The position numbers were made by a program, and so were the translations under genes. Positions 53,880 to 64,000 of a stretch of DNA of 64,000 nucleotides are shown piece by piece. The first letter of the stretch is position 1, and each line of letters opens with the position of its first letter. This stretch comes from Symbiodinium kawagutii (Eukaryota; Sar; Dinophyceae; Suessiales; Symbiodiniaceae): assembly GCA_009767595.1 (NCBI GenBank), contig VSDK01004644.1, positions 69,192-133,191 on the forward strand, read 5' to 3'. The notes beneath the pieces were generated by a model. The model ran no database searches. It was not told the origin of the DNA and was given only the letters and a program-made list of their open reading frames with translations.

Positions 53880-54088
53880 AACCATCATCCAACCATCATC
53901 CAACCATCATCCAACAATCATCCAACCATCATCCAACCATCATCCAATCATCATCCAACCGTCATCCAACCATCATCCAACCATCATCCAACCATCATCC
54001 AACAATCATCCAACCATCATCCAACCATCATCCAATCATCATCCAACCGTCACCCAACCATCATCCAACCATCATCCAACCATCATCC
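53880..54088. repeat. Minisatellite: 19 x 11 bp with an 88-bp higher-order period
   Basis: Units of the form AACCATCATCC (C) with single-base variants AACAATCATCC (A), AATCATCATCC (T) and AACCGTCATCC (G). The order is CCCACCTG, CCCACCTG, CCC. Less regular CATCAACCATCATG units precede it from 53,820. The His/Pro/Asn/Ser frames across it are artefacts. Confidence 0.93.
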
Positions 54089-54089
54089 A

Positions 54090-55600
54090 ACCTGTTCAAC
54101 AACCTGGAGCAGGTGGAGAAACACTTGGACGAAGCCATTGCCGAAGTCACATCCCCGCCACCTACGGAGAAGGCATGGACGAGATGAGGATCAGCAAAAA
54201 AATCAGAGTTTTTAATATAGTGGTTTCACTTTAATTATGAGATTTACAATTCTATCAAAGGATAGCAAGAAGAATCAGAGTTCGTCAAAATCTGAGTTGC
54301 AAATGTCTCAATTTTAATGGATGCAAAGTTGATGCATGCACCGTGCAACCTTGCAACTTTGAGATTTTGTTTGGACATAAGAATTGCTCATGATCAAATC
54401 TATAAAGCCCTTCTTGAATGGGAAACTGCTATCAGTGCTTCCCACCTGAGAAGAAAAATGGCCAAACACGAGAAACCTTGGCCCGTTCTTGGGAAATGTC
54501 TCGAGCATATCCTTCGTGCCCTAAATTTCTCGCTGGCACAGCTCATGTACAGGCGGCCAGCCCGCGACCGCTGACCACTCCTGGCAGAGGCACGCTGAGC
54601 AAAGTTCTCCTGAGACAGTGGGAGGTTTAACATGGTTTAATATGGCTACTATGGTATAAGCAGTTTAGTTGTGTTTTCTCTCAATCTGTTCTAGTGAGCT
54701 TCATTTCTGACAGGCTAAGGGCATTGAAACGTCTCTGTTCCTTGAGCCCTGAGACTTCTCTGTTTGGAAACGCCGACGTGCGCAGGTGTGAGAGATGTAT
54801 TGAAAATGACTCCAACCACGGTGGAGAATTGGTCCCAGGCTGTTTGAGCGGCTTCAGGGAGGGTCGGGAGGGCATCGGCCATGAAAAATCACCATGGAAG
54901 GACCATCAATGGCGTTTCGCAGGTGGTGAGCGGCTTTGATTGTCGCCAGGTTGAAGATCGTGAGATTTGGGATAAGCTGAGATCACAGTTGCTGCGACCT
55001 CAATCCCTGGGTGCTGAGGACCCCAAGTGAGGTAATGTAACGTACCTCAATTCTTATGCCTTGTTGCTTTCCGTATGTTTCCAGCTCGTACAGGTGACAA
55101 TGATCAGTTGGGGTTGAGGAGTACCATGACTTGTGGACTCACTTGATGTTTGATTATGCTTCGCACGGTGAAGACTCAGACTTGACCGAGGCAGAGTCTG
55201 GAGGATTCCGTCGGGGAACTTACCAGGAAGACCATGCAGGAAGCTCAGCTGATGGAAACGACACGGACTCTGGATCAACCGTGGACCTTCAGCCGATGTT
55301 TCGAGGCCCAAACGTCGTACGGGTGGCGATCTCACTGCCTCTCATCCATCTTGGCCAAAGGATGCTGGGATGCCGGGTTTCTTCCAGGTTCATAGGGCCT
55401 CTTTCCCACAGGGCCCCATTGCGTCGCGCCGTTCGTCCCGGGAGACTATGAGTGAGCACAGTTCTTCGGACGTCTCCTCCTCCTATGCCAAGGCCATTGG
55501 TGGGTTTGGGTGGGAGAGGGATACACTGCACTGTACTTCGCCCATGATAGTCTCGTCTTGGGGAGCTGGAAGATCTGTTTGAATGAGCAAGTACCCCCCT
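54090..55600. other. No confident gene; weak coding-like patches
   Basis: A + frame at 54,418-54,630 starts MGNCYQCFPPEKKN, and another at 54,317-54,574 reads RIAHDQIYKALLEWETAIS. They overlap in different frames, so at most one is real. A + frame at 55,131-55,451 is acidic then basic, with no motif. Confidence 0.3.
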
Positions 55601-55972
55601 TTATCGCTTAATTCTTGGACATCTTACATCAGCGATCTATTAGAGTTCCAATCGATGAATTCCGCATTGACCCAAGGGTGTTCTTTGCGTGGCTAAAGGA
55701 ACATCATTGCAGGACCAGGATTCCTGAAAACTCCTCGATCAAGCCAAACCAACCCACACTAACTTCAATGGCACAAATGGCTAGCTGCTCTCAGAATTTA
55801 TGTATCCCTATTACTCTGGTTTGGAGGGTTCGGCTTAAGTCGGTTGAAACTCAATGCGCCATGGAACACATTTTTAACATATTCGCTGCCACCCTTTTGT
55901 TTGACCACCCATAATTAGAGATTCGACGTGCAGCATATAATTTTGCGGGGGTGGGACATTTGATGACTCTTT

Positions 55973-55982
55973 NNNNNNNNNN
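55973..55982. other. Assembly gap (10 N)
   Basis: Ten N bases. Sequence on both sides shares GGGACATTTGATGA words (55,956; 56,044; 56,121), suggesting a small repeat across the gap. Confidence 1.
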
Positions 55983-55999
55983 GTAGTAGAAGTCGTTCC

Positions 56000-57230
56000 C
56001 TGATGGAAATCTATGAAACAGATAGTTAGATAGTTTTGCGCGATGGGACATTTGATGACCCTGATCCTCAAGCATTCCCCGCAATGAAGTATCTATGAAA
56101 CATATAGTCTTGCGAGGGTCGGACATTTGATGATCTCTTGTTGGGGGTGGTCCAACGTCCGGGTTGATTATGTGTATTTCATAAAATGATGTGCAGATGT
56201 TATGATATTTACTTATTTTTATCAATATATAGATATTTATCAATATGTATCTATAGACACAGAACAAGTATTGACATGCATAGATACATATGTAATTTGT
56301 TTTGATTTAGTTAAAGCATTGATGCATGTCGCAGAAGCTGACGAAACAACCTCAGTGTGCCTCAGGGGCACAGTTCCATGGCTTCAGCACACTCGCGGCA
56401 ATACGCTGAGTGGGGGACCCCAGAGAGAAAGAGGAGGTGAGACAGCGACCGAAAAACGCGGGGAGATGCACACGAACACACTCACCATATTCTCAGTGAC
56501 ATCAACAGCAGAGAGGAGTAACTGCAAGGATTGTTGAAACTGAGGCAAGGATCAATGGAACCAGAGGTGCAGCCCTTGGGAGCCATTGCAGCAGCAGATG
56601 TTTGGAGATGCCACCAGCAGTGCATCCATGGGTCCATGGGGTGAGGTCCACAGGGATTCTCGATGCGTGTGACGGCCTTAGAGCGGGATGGTTTCAGACC
56701 ACTGCTGCAGTAAGACAGGAAGGGATCATGGCATCATAGGGTTCCACCGCTTTACCCAATTCCGACAGAGCTTTCTGTATTTTTGGCTTCCACTTGCGTT
56801 TCCTGTTTTATTTCTTTTGCTTGGCTTTCTAAATCTCTTGCTTTCTTGATTCTCCCTTAAAAACCTCAAAGCTCCCAGGCTGTAAATAACAGGTAAATAA
56901 GAAGTGACAACTCGAATGCAGCATCCAGAAGAACAAGCTGCACAGAAATCCCAAAACAATGACCGCCTGAAGAACAACTCAATCCCACATCAATTCGGCA
57001 CTCTCCAAAAAGATCAAACAAGTGCGTGTCTTGGGCAGGGCAACACCTTTATGGGATCCTTCCTTTTCCATTGAAAAACTGGCAGATTTTCCAGCATGGT
57101 CAATCGCCAGCGCGGAGTGCAAAAAATGGTACCATTAAGTGAGCTCAACGGACATGTATCAACCGAGTGAACCATCAACGACCATTAACCCACACCCCAT
57201 CATTGAGCATCAACCACCATTCATCAATCA
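56000..57230. other. No confident gene
   Basis: AT-rich to 56,330, then mixed. No supported frame. Confidence 0.4.
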
Positions 57231-57235
57231 TTCAT

Positions 57236-57300
57236 CAAGTGGCTTTTTCTCAAAATAGGGGTACCCCAAGTCATCCATTAATAGTCATCCATTAATAGTC
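57236..57300. mobile_element. Partial family A MITE end
   Basis: GTGGCTTTTTCTCAAAATAG then GGGTACCCCAAGTCATCC; only the left terminus is recognisable. Confidence 0.45.
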
Positions 57301-57483
57301 ATCCCACATCAAGCGCGGTTCAACCATGGTTCAACCATGGTTCAACCACCATGACCTGGTGGATCTGAGGCAGCTGAGTTGCCGAAGCGACAGCAGTGGT
57401 GCCTCGGTGCCGTATGGAGCTCAGTCTCAACCGCAACAGCCTATGGTTCGTCTACCAACAAGAAGTGTATGGTTGACCCATAG

Positions 57484-57740
57484 ATAGGTGGTCAACCCAT
57501 AGGTAGGTGGTTGAATAGCTGATAGGTGGTTGACCCAATAGTAATCCATAGATACTGATAGGTGGTCAACCCATAGGTAGGTGGTTGAATAGCTGATAGG
57601 TGGTCAACCATACAAATAAGTGAGCTGTGGCCCCCCATAGGAATCGGTGATAGCTCAACAGTGGTAGGTGGTTGAATAGCTCAATAGTGGCAGGTGGTTG
57701 AATAGCTCAACAGGTTGCATAGCTCAACAGTGCACGTGCA
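57484..57740. repeat. GATAGGTGGTCAACCCATAGG-type direct repeats
   Basis: A 39-bp block beginning GATAGGTGGTCAACCCATAG and ending GTAGGTGGTTGAATAGCT occurs at 57,484 and 57,559, 75 bp apart, with shorter related copies (AGGTGGTTGAATAGCTCAA) to 57,740. Confidence 0.8.
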
Positions 57741-57869
57741 ATCAATAGGTGGTTCTATCAATAGCAACCACCATGAGTGGTGAAACGATTGGTGAAGGAT
57801 CGAAGTTTATGGTCCAAGAATGTTGGGTGGTTGATTGGTGGTTGTATCAATAGTTGCTGGTTGATAAGC

Positions 57870-58030
57870 TAACAAACAAACAAACAAACCAATTAACAGA
57901 CAAACAAACACACAAACAAAATACACGAACGAACGAACGAACGAGCGAGCGAGCGAACGAACGAAAGAACAAACAATCAAACAGAAAGACCGACAGACAG
58001 ACGGACAAACAAACAAACAAACAAACTAAC
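57870..58030. repeat. Tetranucleotide-rich tract (AACA, GAAC, GAGC, GACA)
   Basis: Successive blocks of AACAAACA, GAACGAAC, GAGCGAGC, GACAGACA and again AACAAACA. The poly-Thr/Asn and Phe/Val/Cys frames are compositional. Confidence 0.9.
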
Positions 58031-58214
58031 CAGCGATCAACAGCGGTGGTTCGATGAAGGTAGTAGGTCGTTTGGTAAATTATCAATGGTGGCTTGTACT
58101 TGTTGATGATGGTTGATGATGGTTGACTATGAGTAATGACGGCTGGAACTATTCGAGGTTTGAACGGTGGTGGAAAACGGTGGGGAACTGGTGGATCTTC
58201 GCCGGTGGAAAACA

Positions 58215-58375
58215 TTGGAAGCCTGTTGTATTCACAGCACCTGATGGCGCCGGCGCCAAGGCAATTGCCCACTCCCTGCAGTGCCAAAATCATGGCACCA
58301 GAAGTGATTGGCCACGTCCTCAGAGTAGCGAAGGGCACGCAGATCTGGTTTTCTGGTCTCTGAAGCCATGGCTCC
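58215..58375 (+). CDS. Weak exon candidate
   Basis: Two frames compete: PRQLPTPCSAKIMAPEVIGH followed by VLRVAKGTQIWFSGL, and KPVVFTAPDGAGAKAIAHSL. GC-rich relative to flanks. No family recognised. Confidence 0.3.
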
Positions 58376-58639
58376 ATGGCGTTTGCATGGCCAGTACCAT
58401 GGCTTTAGCCATGGCTTATCCTAACTCCATCAGTGCTGTGGATGTGGCATCCTCTGGTTGATTTGTTGGAGCTTGTTGACCTCAACACCCATGTCTCGTT
58501 GAAAGAAGACCAGTGGTCGAACATTCTACTTCGGTATACTCTTGACTCTTTTCTTGGATATTCAAACAATCTGGGGAAACTGCTGAAACGAGTAAACATT
58601 CCGTTGATTAAAGGTTTGGCAGAAATTCTTTAAACATTG

Positions 58640-60110
58640 GTATATGAATTTATATAAACTGCAGGGGGTCCCATCAACGAGGTCCTAATTGCACTGCCCA
58701 GGAACTCCATCCATGGAAGCGCGAACTCCAGTTGCGTTCTCAGCCGTGGGGCAGGATTCATTCAGAGGGTCCATCAGTCCCTGTAGCGACCATTGAACCT
58801 CTTTGTACAAGTGTAACATGTGTATAAGTTTTATCACTGACATTGCAGCTCAAACATAGATAACTATGTTCTAACTGAATGTGTATATAACTACGATTAT
58901 GACTACAACTATGGACATTATTGGCACTGTGGTGATAGTTTCTGAAAGTATGTGTGTAGTTCCATGATTGCTGTAATGTGAGACTTATGAATGGCTATTG
59001 CCTGAATACAGCGTGCCATGATAACGCCTTTTGGGGACAGGATGAACTGTATGATTGTTGGTGTTTGTGTGGGGGGGTAGTGCCCCTTGCAGACGCAGGG
59101 GTAGCGGTGACCAGTGACTAGTGATGATCTTTTTTTATCGCATCCTTTCACTGACGCATTCTTCGGAGGAAGTGTAATGAACTAATGCACTGCAAATGGA
59201 GGTGTCCCCGTACTTGGCTGGAGGTCATGTGTTTACCGGGGGGGCCGATTTTGAAGTGTGCTACACATCACTTGGACCTTTGAGACTTTACTTGTGTGGT
59301 GCTTCGTTGTCGATGCTGCGGTGGCCTATGGTAGATGGGTTTCCTGTGGGGTGGTGTTCCAGTCCTAGGCCACAGGGAGATCAGTGTACCGACAGATCTC
59401 CTCACCGGTGGTTGGGAACTGAGGGACGAGACATGGAGACATATGGAGACCATCATGGACTGGACATGACTAGACATGGTCCATGGTGAAGTGATATGAA
59501 GTGGTGGTATGATGTTGGAAGCTTATTGAAGGGACCTGGAAAACCCTGATTTCAGGCCCTACTCACTCCACGTATTGCGGGCGAAGTGAGGCGAAACCGT
59601 GGGGCTTCATCATGCAACGATGTTGATTTAACATGATTTTTGGCTATGTTGTGCTCCGAAATGCTTGGTTGGCACAGGACCATCATGACACCGGTGGCCG
59701 GATACCCACAATAACTCCATGCCGCTGTGCCGGGTCAACCTGGCGGCGATGCTTTTTCAAGGCAGGAAACAGTGGAGGCAGCTCTGGCTGAGAAACATGA
59801 CCCGAAACTTTGAATGATCTGAATTGGTTCAAACGACAAAGTTTCCCTGTGTGGTGTGGCTTTTTTGACATAGAGAATTTTCGGGTGGGATTACCATTGA
59901 GAGTTTCCGATGATCACCAAAACTTGGAACTGAACACAACCTGAGCAGAACTCTACATCAATAGTGAGATTCAGCGAGATCTGATTGCTGACCATGGTAG
60001 ACTATCAGAGAGGGAATTTTTAGAAAAGGATCACCCATTGGAAATCCAATGAGAAATCCACTAGGAAATCCAAGATGATCCAAAAAGTCTTTGTCCCGAT
60101 CACAGATGTG
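58640..60110. other. No confident gene
   Basis: A + frame over 59,196-59,489 reads YLAGGHVFTGGADFEVCYTS in its first half and is the only coding-like hint. Confidence 0.35.
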
Positions 60111-60120
60111 AGAAGTGCAG

Positions 60121-60214
60121 AGGACTCTGGATTCCCGACCTGCGCAGGCACCAAGTCGTTCAGAACTGGTTGGCGCCAGTTGCCAATGCCACGGTGAAAA
60201 TATCTGTGGCTCAG
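60121..60214 (+). CDS. Candidate internal exon, unknown protein
   Basis: Acceptor GAAGTGCAG ends at 60,120 and donor CTCAG|GTGAAG follows 60,214. With phase 1 it reads GLWIPDLRRHQVVQNWLAP, then VANATVKISVAQ. Clean splice-like borders and orderly composition make this one of the better single-exon candidates. Confidence 0.5.
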
Positions 60215-60949
60215 GTGAAGGGAAGGTAGGGAAATGTTACAGCTGCGAACCATACAAGTCACTGGGGTCCAGAATGGGTGTAGGCAACGAGTCACTGGTA
60301 CAAGACAAACCTTGCTTGTGACTCGTCAGGCAAAACACAAATGTGAAATATTCAATGGTTGAGACCTGGTTGAGCAGCATCTTGGTGTTTTGGATTTGGT
60401 ATTTCAGCCTACCCTACCCGCTTTCTGTCCCTGCAGAATCTGTACAGCTGGCCCAGAACTAAAGACCAGAGGTTTCACTGGAAATTTGCTCTGATCCTCA
60501 CGTCCCAAGGACGATCGTTCAAAGAAATGTATATCATTGGCAGCACAAGGCAATAGCTTAGTGTATGAACTTGTCATACCTTGCAATTCTGAATGTTGGA
60601 CCCCTTGCCCTGGCCACAACAAGTCAGTGATGCCGTTGCCTCGTGCAGTCTGTAGATCTGGGATAGGCCAATGTGCCACCAAAAGCTGATGACGAGATGT
60701 TCTGAGTCCCTGGCATTCTAAAGATCCGTGGAAAAATGCGTGGAAAAATGGCACTCTCTCCGTGGATTTGTTTGGTTTCCAGCATTGTAAGTTCTCCTAC
60801 TTGAGCAGCCAGATGCCATTGGTGCAGAGTGATCGTCATTTTGCTTGAGCGTGATCACTGACCGATGTTGAGTTCAGGTCAACTTTGCTGTTGCCATTTC
60901 CATGCTATGCTGTGATCATTGACTATTACCGCCTCCGTGCCGCTTGCAG

Positions 60950-61026
60950 GTTTGCTTTGCTGCCGCAACAGACTGAGGATGAGCTGGCCATTTCAGAGGC
61001 TGAGTTATGGGATGGTCACGGAACAA
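60950..61026 (+). CDS. Candidate internal exon, unknown protein
   Basis: An acceptor-like CCGCTTGCAG borders it at 60,949. The frame reads FALLPQQTEDELAISEAEL, then WDGHGTK. Acidic helix-like. The 3' border is uncertain. Confidence 0.4.
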
Positions 61027-61239
61027 AGTTAGCATTTCAGATCACCCCCATGACTTTACTGATTCTGGAACATGGTACCCCTACATACCCCTATATTTGA
61101 TGGTAAATCACAAGCTATTCATGATTAGACATGCTGGTGGTTTCTGAACCAACAGATCTCCCATCATGAAGAATCTGTTCAAAATGGATTTATTCAAAAA
61201 CTGTGAGCCCCGAAGCCTTTCTGATGAGTGGGCTTTCAC

Positions 61240-61440
61240 CAGGTACACTCCAAGCTCGACAGGGCGCTGAAGTTTCTGCAGCGTGATGTTGGGCTGGGAT
61301 CCCTGGAGAGATCACCAGGTGTGCGTCCATGGCTGGCTCATGTTCATCTCTTCCATGGAGCCGTGGAATTCTGCAGTCACGACCGTAAGAGGCCGGGGGA
61401 AGTATTGAAGCTCACGACATTTCCCAAAGACCAGACACTT
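61240..61440 (+). CDS. Candidate exon, unknown protein
   Basis: The frame reads VHSKLDRALKFLQRDVGLG, then VRPWLAHVHLFHGAVEFCS. An acceptor-like TTTCACCAG lies near 61,240. Same strand as the candidates at 60.1 and 60.95 kb, so the three may be one gene. Confidence 0.35.
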
Positions 61441-61549
61441 TGGTGCGATATAGGCGCCACTTCGATCATCAATGTATTTCTACCCTTCGTGGATTCTACG
61501 ATTCATTTTGATTCATCACTTGATCCATTAGCAATTTGTTGAATGCGAT

Positions 61550-62290
61550 GAGGTATTCACTTCTGGACGATGCCCTCGCAGAATCGGGAGGTGGCGTCAG
61601 GCGTGGGTTCAGGATGGCACTGGCACATGCTCACAGGACCTGGTCTTCCATAGCAATGGACTGATATCAGCGCAATGCATGCCATGGTATGCCATCATCG
61701 GCAACCATAGGTCTATCCTGGATGAAAGTTGGACATCAGTACAGCTTTGAGCGAGCACATCTGTAGATTGCTTCTGAATTTGTTCACCAGTGTTCACCAT
61801 GAAGGGTAATACCAAGCACCATTCACCAAGAATCACCAAGGAAATTTGCAATAGTCATGATACCAATAGTTCACTTCCAATAGTCATCAGGAAATACCAA
61901 TAAGTCAACAATCACCAATGAAATAGTCACTCGCCGATATCCAGCATAAACAACATCAAGCAACTACAAAAAGAATATCACAATCACAAACTATTCGAGA
62001 CGAAAAAGCAAACATCACTTGTAATCACCTATTCAATTCGGACAATCAGTCACTGACTAACACTTACCATCAACATCAGTCCCCGATAACCAAACTACTA
62101 CCTCCACCTCATTTTCACCCCAAATCAATCATATTCCCACAATGATATCTCTTTGTTTTACAAACCAGTCATATCTTCAACTCTAAGAAAACACAGGGTA
62201 TTCTCTAAAAACTAAAATCCATGTATAAATCCCGTAGATTTGAATCTTCAATCTCCGAAAATGTAAACTGAACCTTTCACTGTAGAAAAA
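61550..62290. other. No gene; AT-rich CAATAGTCATC/AATCACCAA words
   Basis: From 61,850 to 62,240 low complexity. No supported frame. Confidence 0.55.
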
Positions 62291-62303
62291 CATCTACAGA
62301 CAA

Positions 62304-62394
62304 TCTGAATTTTCCACAGAAATCTCTAGGAAAGTCTGAATTTTCCACAGAAATCTAGAGAAAATCTGAATTTTCCACAGAAATCTCCAGAAAA
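62304..62394. repeat. Tandem repeat, about 30-bp unit, 3 copies
   Basis: TCTGAATTTTCCACAGAAAT followed by CT plus a variable tail, at 62,304, 62,335 and 62,365, then a partial unit. Confidence 0.9.
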
Positions 62395-62603
62395 TCTGCA
62401 GAATTTTCTCCCCTTTTCGCAGGTTGGCCACAGACATCGATGTGGTCAAAGCCTTGGGCGCCATTCCTGCGCCCCGGGGGCATCGTTCCTGCCGAGCCCC
62501 CAAGGCAGGGCGCGGGGTTGAGAACTAGTTGAGAACCAGTTGAGAGCCTGTTGAAAGTCTAAGTTGAACTGCTTAGGTTGAACTGTTTTGCTGACTCAAG
62601 ATG

Positions 62604-62866
62604 CTAAGATACGAGCAAAGTTGGAGTGGATTGCCGATTGGTCAGACCTGTTCCCGTACCATTTTGCCTATTTGGAGATGTCAATGACAGACAGGTCGCT
62701 TGAGAGTGGTCACCAACTACGCCAGCTGCACATCCGGTGCTGCCAGGAGCGGCCCGTCGTCGAAAATGCTGATGCAGATGACATCCTCTCGTGCAAACCG
62801 GAGATTGGAAAGTGCCCCTGCTTGCGATGTGACCATTACAGCCAGAAAACACGAGAGGTGACTTGA
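62604..62866 (+). CDS. Candidate exon, unknown protein
   Basis: The frame reads LEWIADWSDLFPYHFAYLEM, then QLRQLHIRCCQERPVVENAD and CKPEIGKCPCLRCDHY, with TGA at 62,864-62,866. Cys pairs (CC, C-x-C-x-x-C) could be metal-binding but the match is to no known domain. A second + frame is open in the 3' half. Confidence 0.35.
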
Positions 62867-63262
62867 TGAATGAATATACATGTATACTGTACATATATAT
62901 ATATATACATACACATACTCATGACTGTTTCAATCGGTCTTGGAAAGTTTGCCCTCGCTTGCAAGATCTGGCGTATTGGCATTTTGAGGTATGCGCATTA
63001 TAAGGATGACATCGTCCTTGTTTCCAGGTGGGACCAGAAAGTGGTTGGGAGAGATGGCCGAGGGTTGGGGGTCCAAGGGTCACCACGGGACGGGACGGCT
63101 GGGCATTTTGTCAAGGTTGGTTCGTCAAGTATGGTAATTGTAGTTTTTTCAGCGCATAAAAAACCATTATTTAGCATGAAGAATATTATGTTTACAGTTG
63201 TAGTTCTACTTGTCGTCGTTGCGGTGGTTAGTCCAACAGGGTCATGCCGTTGTCCCCTGCAG

Positions 63263-63473
63263 ATTCGCCGGCTTGGTCCATGGCTTTACGGATACGGAGC
63301 GAATGGATCCGAATGCCAAGCACGACACACTGTACAAGAAGGTCCTACAGGCACCGCCGGGGGAGACAGACAAGAATGACAAGATAAGAGTCTGCCTTGT
63401 TGAACTGCTGAATTCCTTTGAAGAACACCCCTTGAAAATCCCTGAAGATTTGATGTGGCAACTTCCTTTTTGA
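63263..63473 (+). CDS. Probable terminal exon, unknown protein
   Basis: Acceptor CCCCTGCAG ends at 63,262. The frame reads FAGLVHGFTDTERMDPNAKH, then DTLYKKVLQAPPGETDKND and KIRVCLVELLNSFEEHPLKI, up to TGA at 63,471-63,473. Well-ordered, charged, helix-like; the most protein-like short frame at this end of the window. It may be the last exon of a gene with the candidates at 60-63 kb. Family unknown. Confidence 0.5.
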
Positions 63474-63479
63474 GAATCA

Positions 63480-64000
63480 TGACAGGTGTTGAGCGACACC
63501 AAAGCCCCTTTAACCTAAAACGCTGAACTGACAGCAAAGACTCCCCCTTCTTTATTCACGAAACTCCCATCATTCAAGATTTCCAGAATTGACCATAGTT
63601 GTTTGCTTTAAGAGACGCAAGATTTCACGGGCCATCGCGTCACAACATAGGTTTGCTGCGCTCAGGGCATCCGTCTCATGCACCTCTGCGAGTATCACTA
63701 TGCTGATGTGGTTCTCACCTTGGCATATGCATCGGTCTACTTCCGAGGCTCTGCACTTAGAACTTGGTCTTGAAATCAGAGACCATCCCAAGGGACATCA
63801 AAGGATCCAAGAAACATCTTTGAATCATTTTGAATCCGTGAAGAGTCAGCAATCTTTGAATGCCACTCTCATGTTTCCATATGTTTTCCTGGTTTGTTTC
63901 CTTGTTTTCTCTTGGCTCTTAGCCCAGCTTCTGGAAATTCATTGGCGTTACTATGTGTTGCCCAGGTGCCTTCACTTCTATTGGCCAAAAGATGAGCGAC
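63480..64000. other. No confident gene
   Basis: A minus frame (63,570-63,791) exists but is unremarkable. Confidence 0.35.

Noticed and set aside
53742-54234. His/Pro/Asn/Ser-rich repetitive protein, or a CRISPR-like array
   Set aside because: The 11-bp minisatellite alone explains the frame. There are no spacers, no 25-40 bp repeats and no cas genes.
57807-58377. Minus-strand Cys/Val/Phe-rich frame that looks like a multi-span protein
   Set aside because: It crosses the tetranucleotide tract; the composition is forced by the AACA/GAGC repeats.

Overview
This window looks like nuclear DNA of a dinoflagellate, most likely Symbiodiniaceae. There are no bacterial operons. Short GC-richer coding-like islands sit in AT-rich, simple-sequence DNA built from ATCA/TGAT/GGTTGATG words. 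The longest ORFs belong to retrotransposons. One scattered gene has glycine-rich and Cys-rich (ephrin-receptor-like) exons of a kind I associate with dinoflagellate predicted proteins. A run of 10 Ns near 55.97 kb shows this is an assembled scaffold. The assignment rests on protein style and layout, not on a database search.

Layout. 0.6-3.4 kb: coding-like + strand blocks of an unrecognised gene, partly broken. 5.3-22.4 kb: a candidate multi-exon + strand gene with glycine-rich ectodomain exons, Cys-rich exons, one membrane-segment exon and a likely cytoplasmic exon. A diverged ~65-bp minisatellite (11.7-12.3 kb), an AGGGGATAA-rich repeat field (15.6-16.3 kb) and a full-length non-LTR retrotransposon (about 16.3-21.6 kb) lie inside it. 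22.5-44 kb: isolated exon-like islands on both strands, simple repeats, and two families of ~100-120 bp inverted-repeat (MITE-like) elements. 44,522-51,170: a 6,649-bp tyrosine-recombinase retrotransposon with split direct repeats. 51.2-64 kb: more low-complexity DNA, an 11-bp minisatellite with an 88-bp higher-order period, and several exon-like islands, including a probable terminal exon at 63.3 kb.

The most important object is the 44.5-51.2 kb element. Its ends form a perfect A1 ... B1-A2-B2 split direct repeat (63-bp A copies, 177-bp B copies, no mismatch seen by eye). The B1-A2 joint reproduces the joint expected when the outer ends B2 and A1 are joined in a circle. Inside, the order is tyrosine recombinase, Gag-like zinc-finger protein, cytosine-C5-methyltransferase-like protein, reverse transcriptase and RNase H. 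The coding is broken by +1 shifts in the recombinase/Gag part, by one in-frame TGA between Gag and methyltransferase, and by a -1 shift at a G7 run between methyltransferase and RT. The last has the form of a classic slippery site.

The non-LTR element carries a frameshifted ORF1 and an ORF2 with endonuclease and RT. ORF2 is interrupted only by two adjacent in-frame TAA codons just before the YADD catalytic motif, and short GTCACCGAATG repeats lie on both sides of ORF2.

Exon calls outside the two retroelements come from reading-frame quality and splice-like borders only, and should be treated as candidates.
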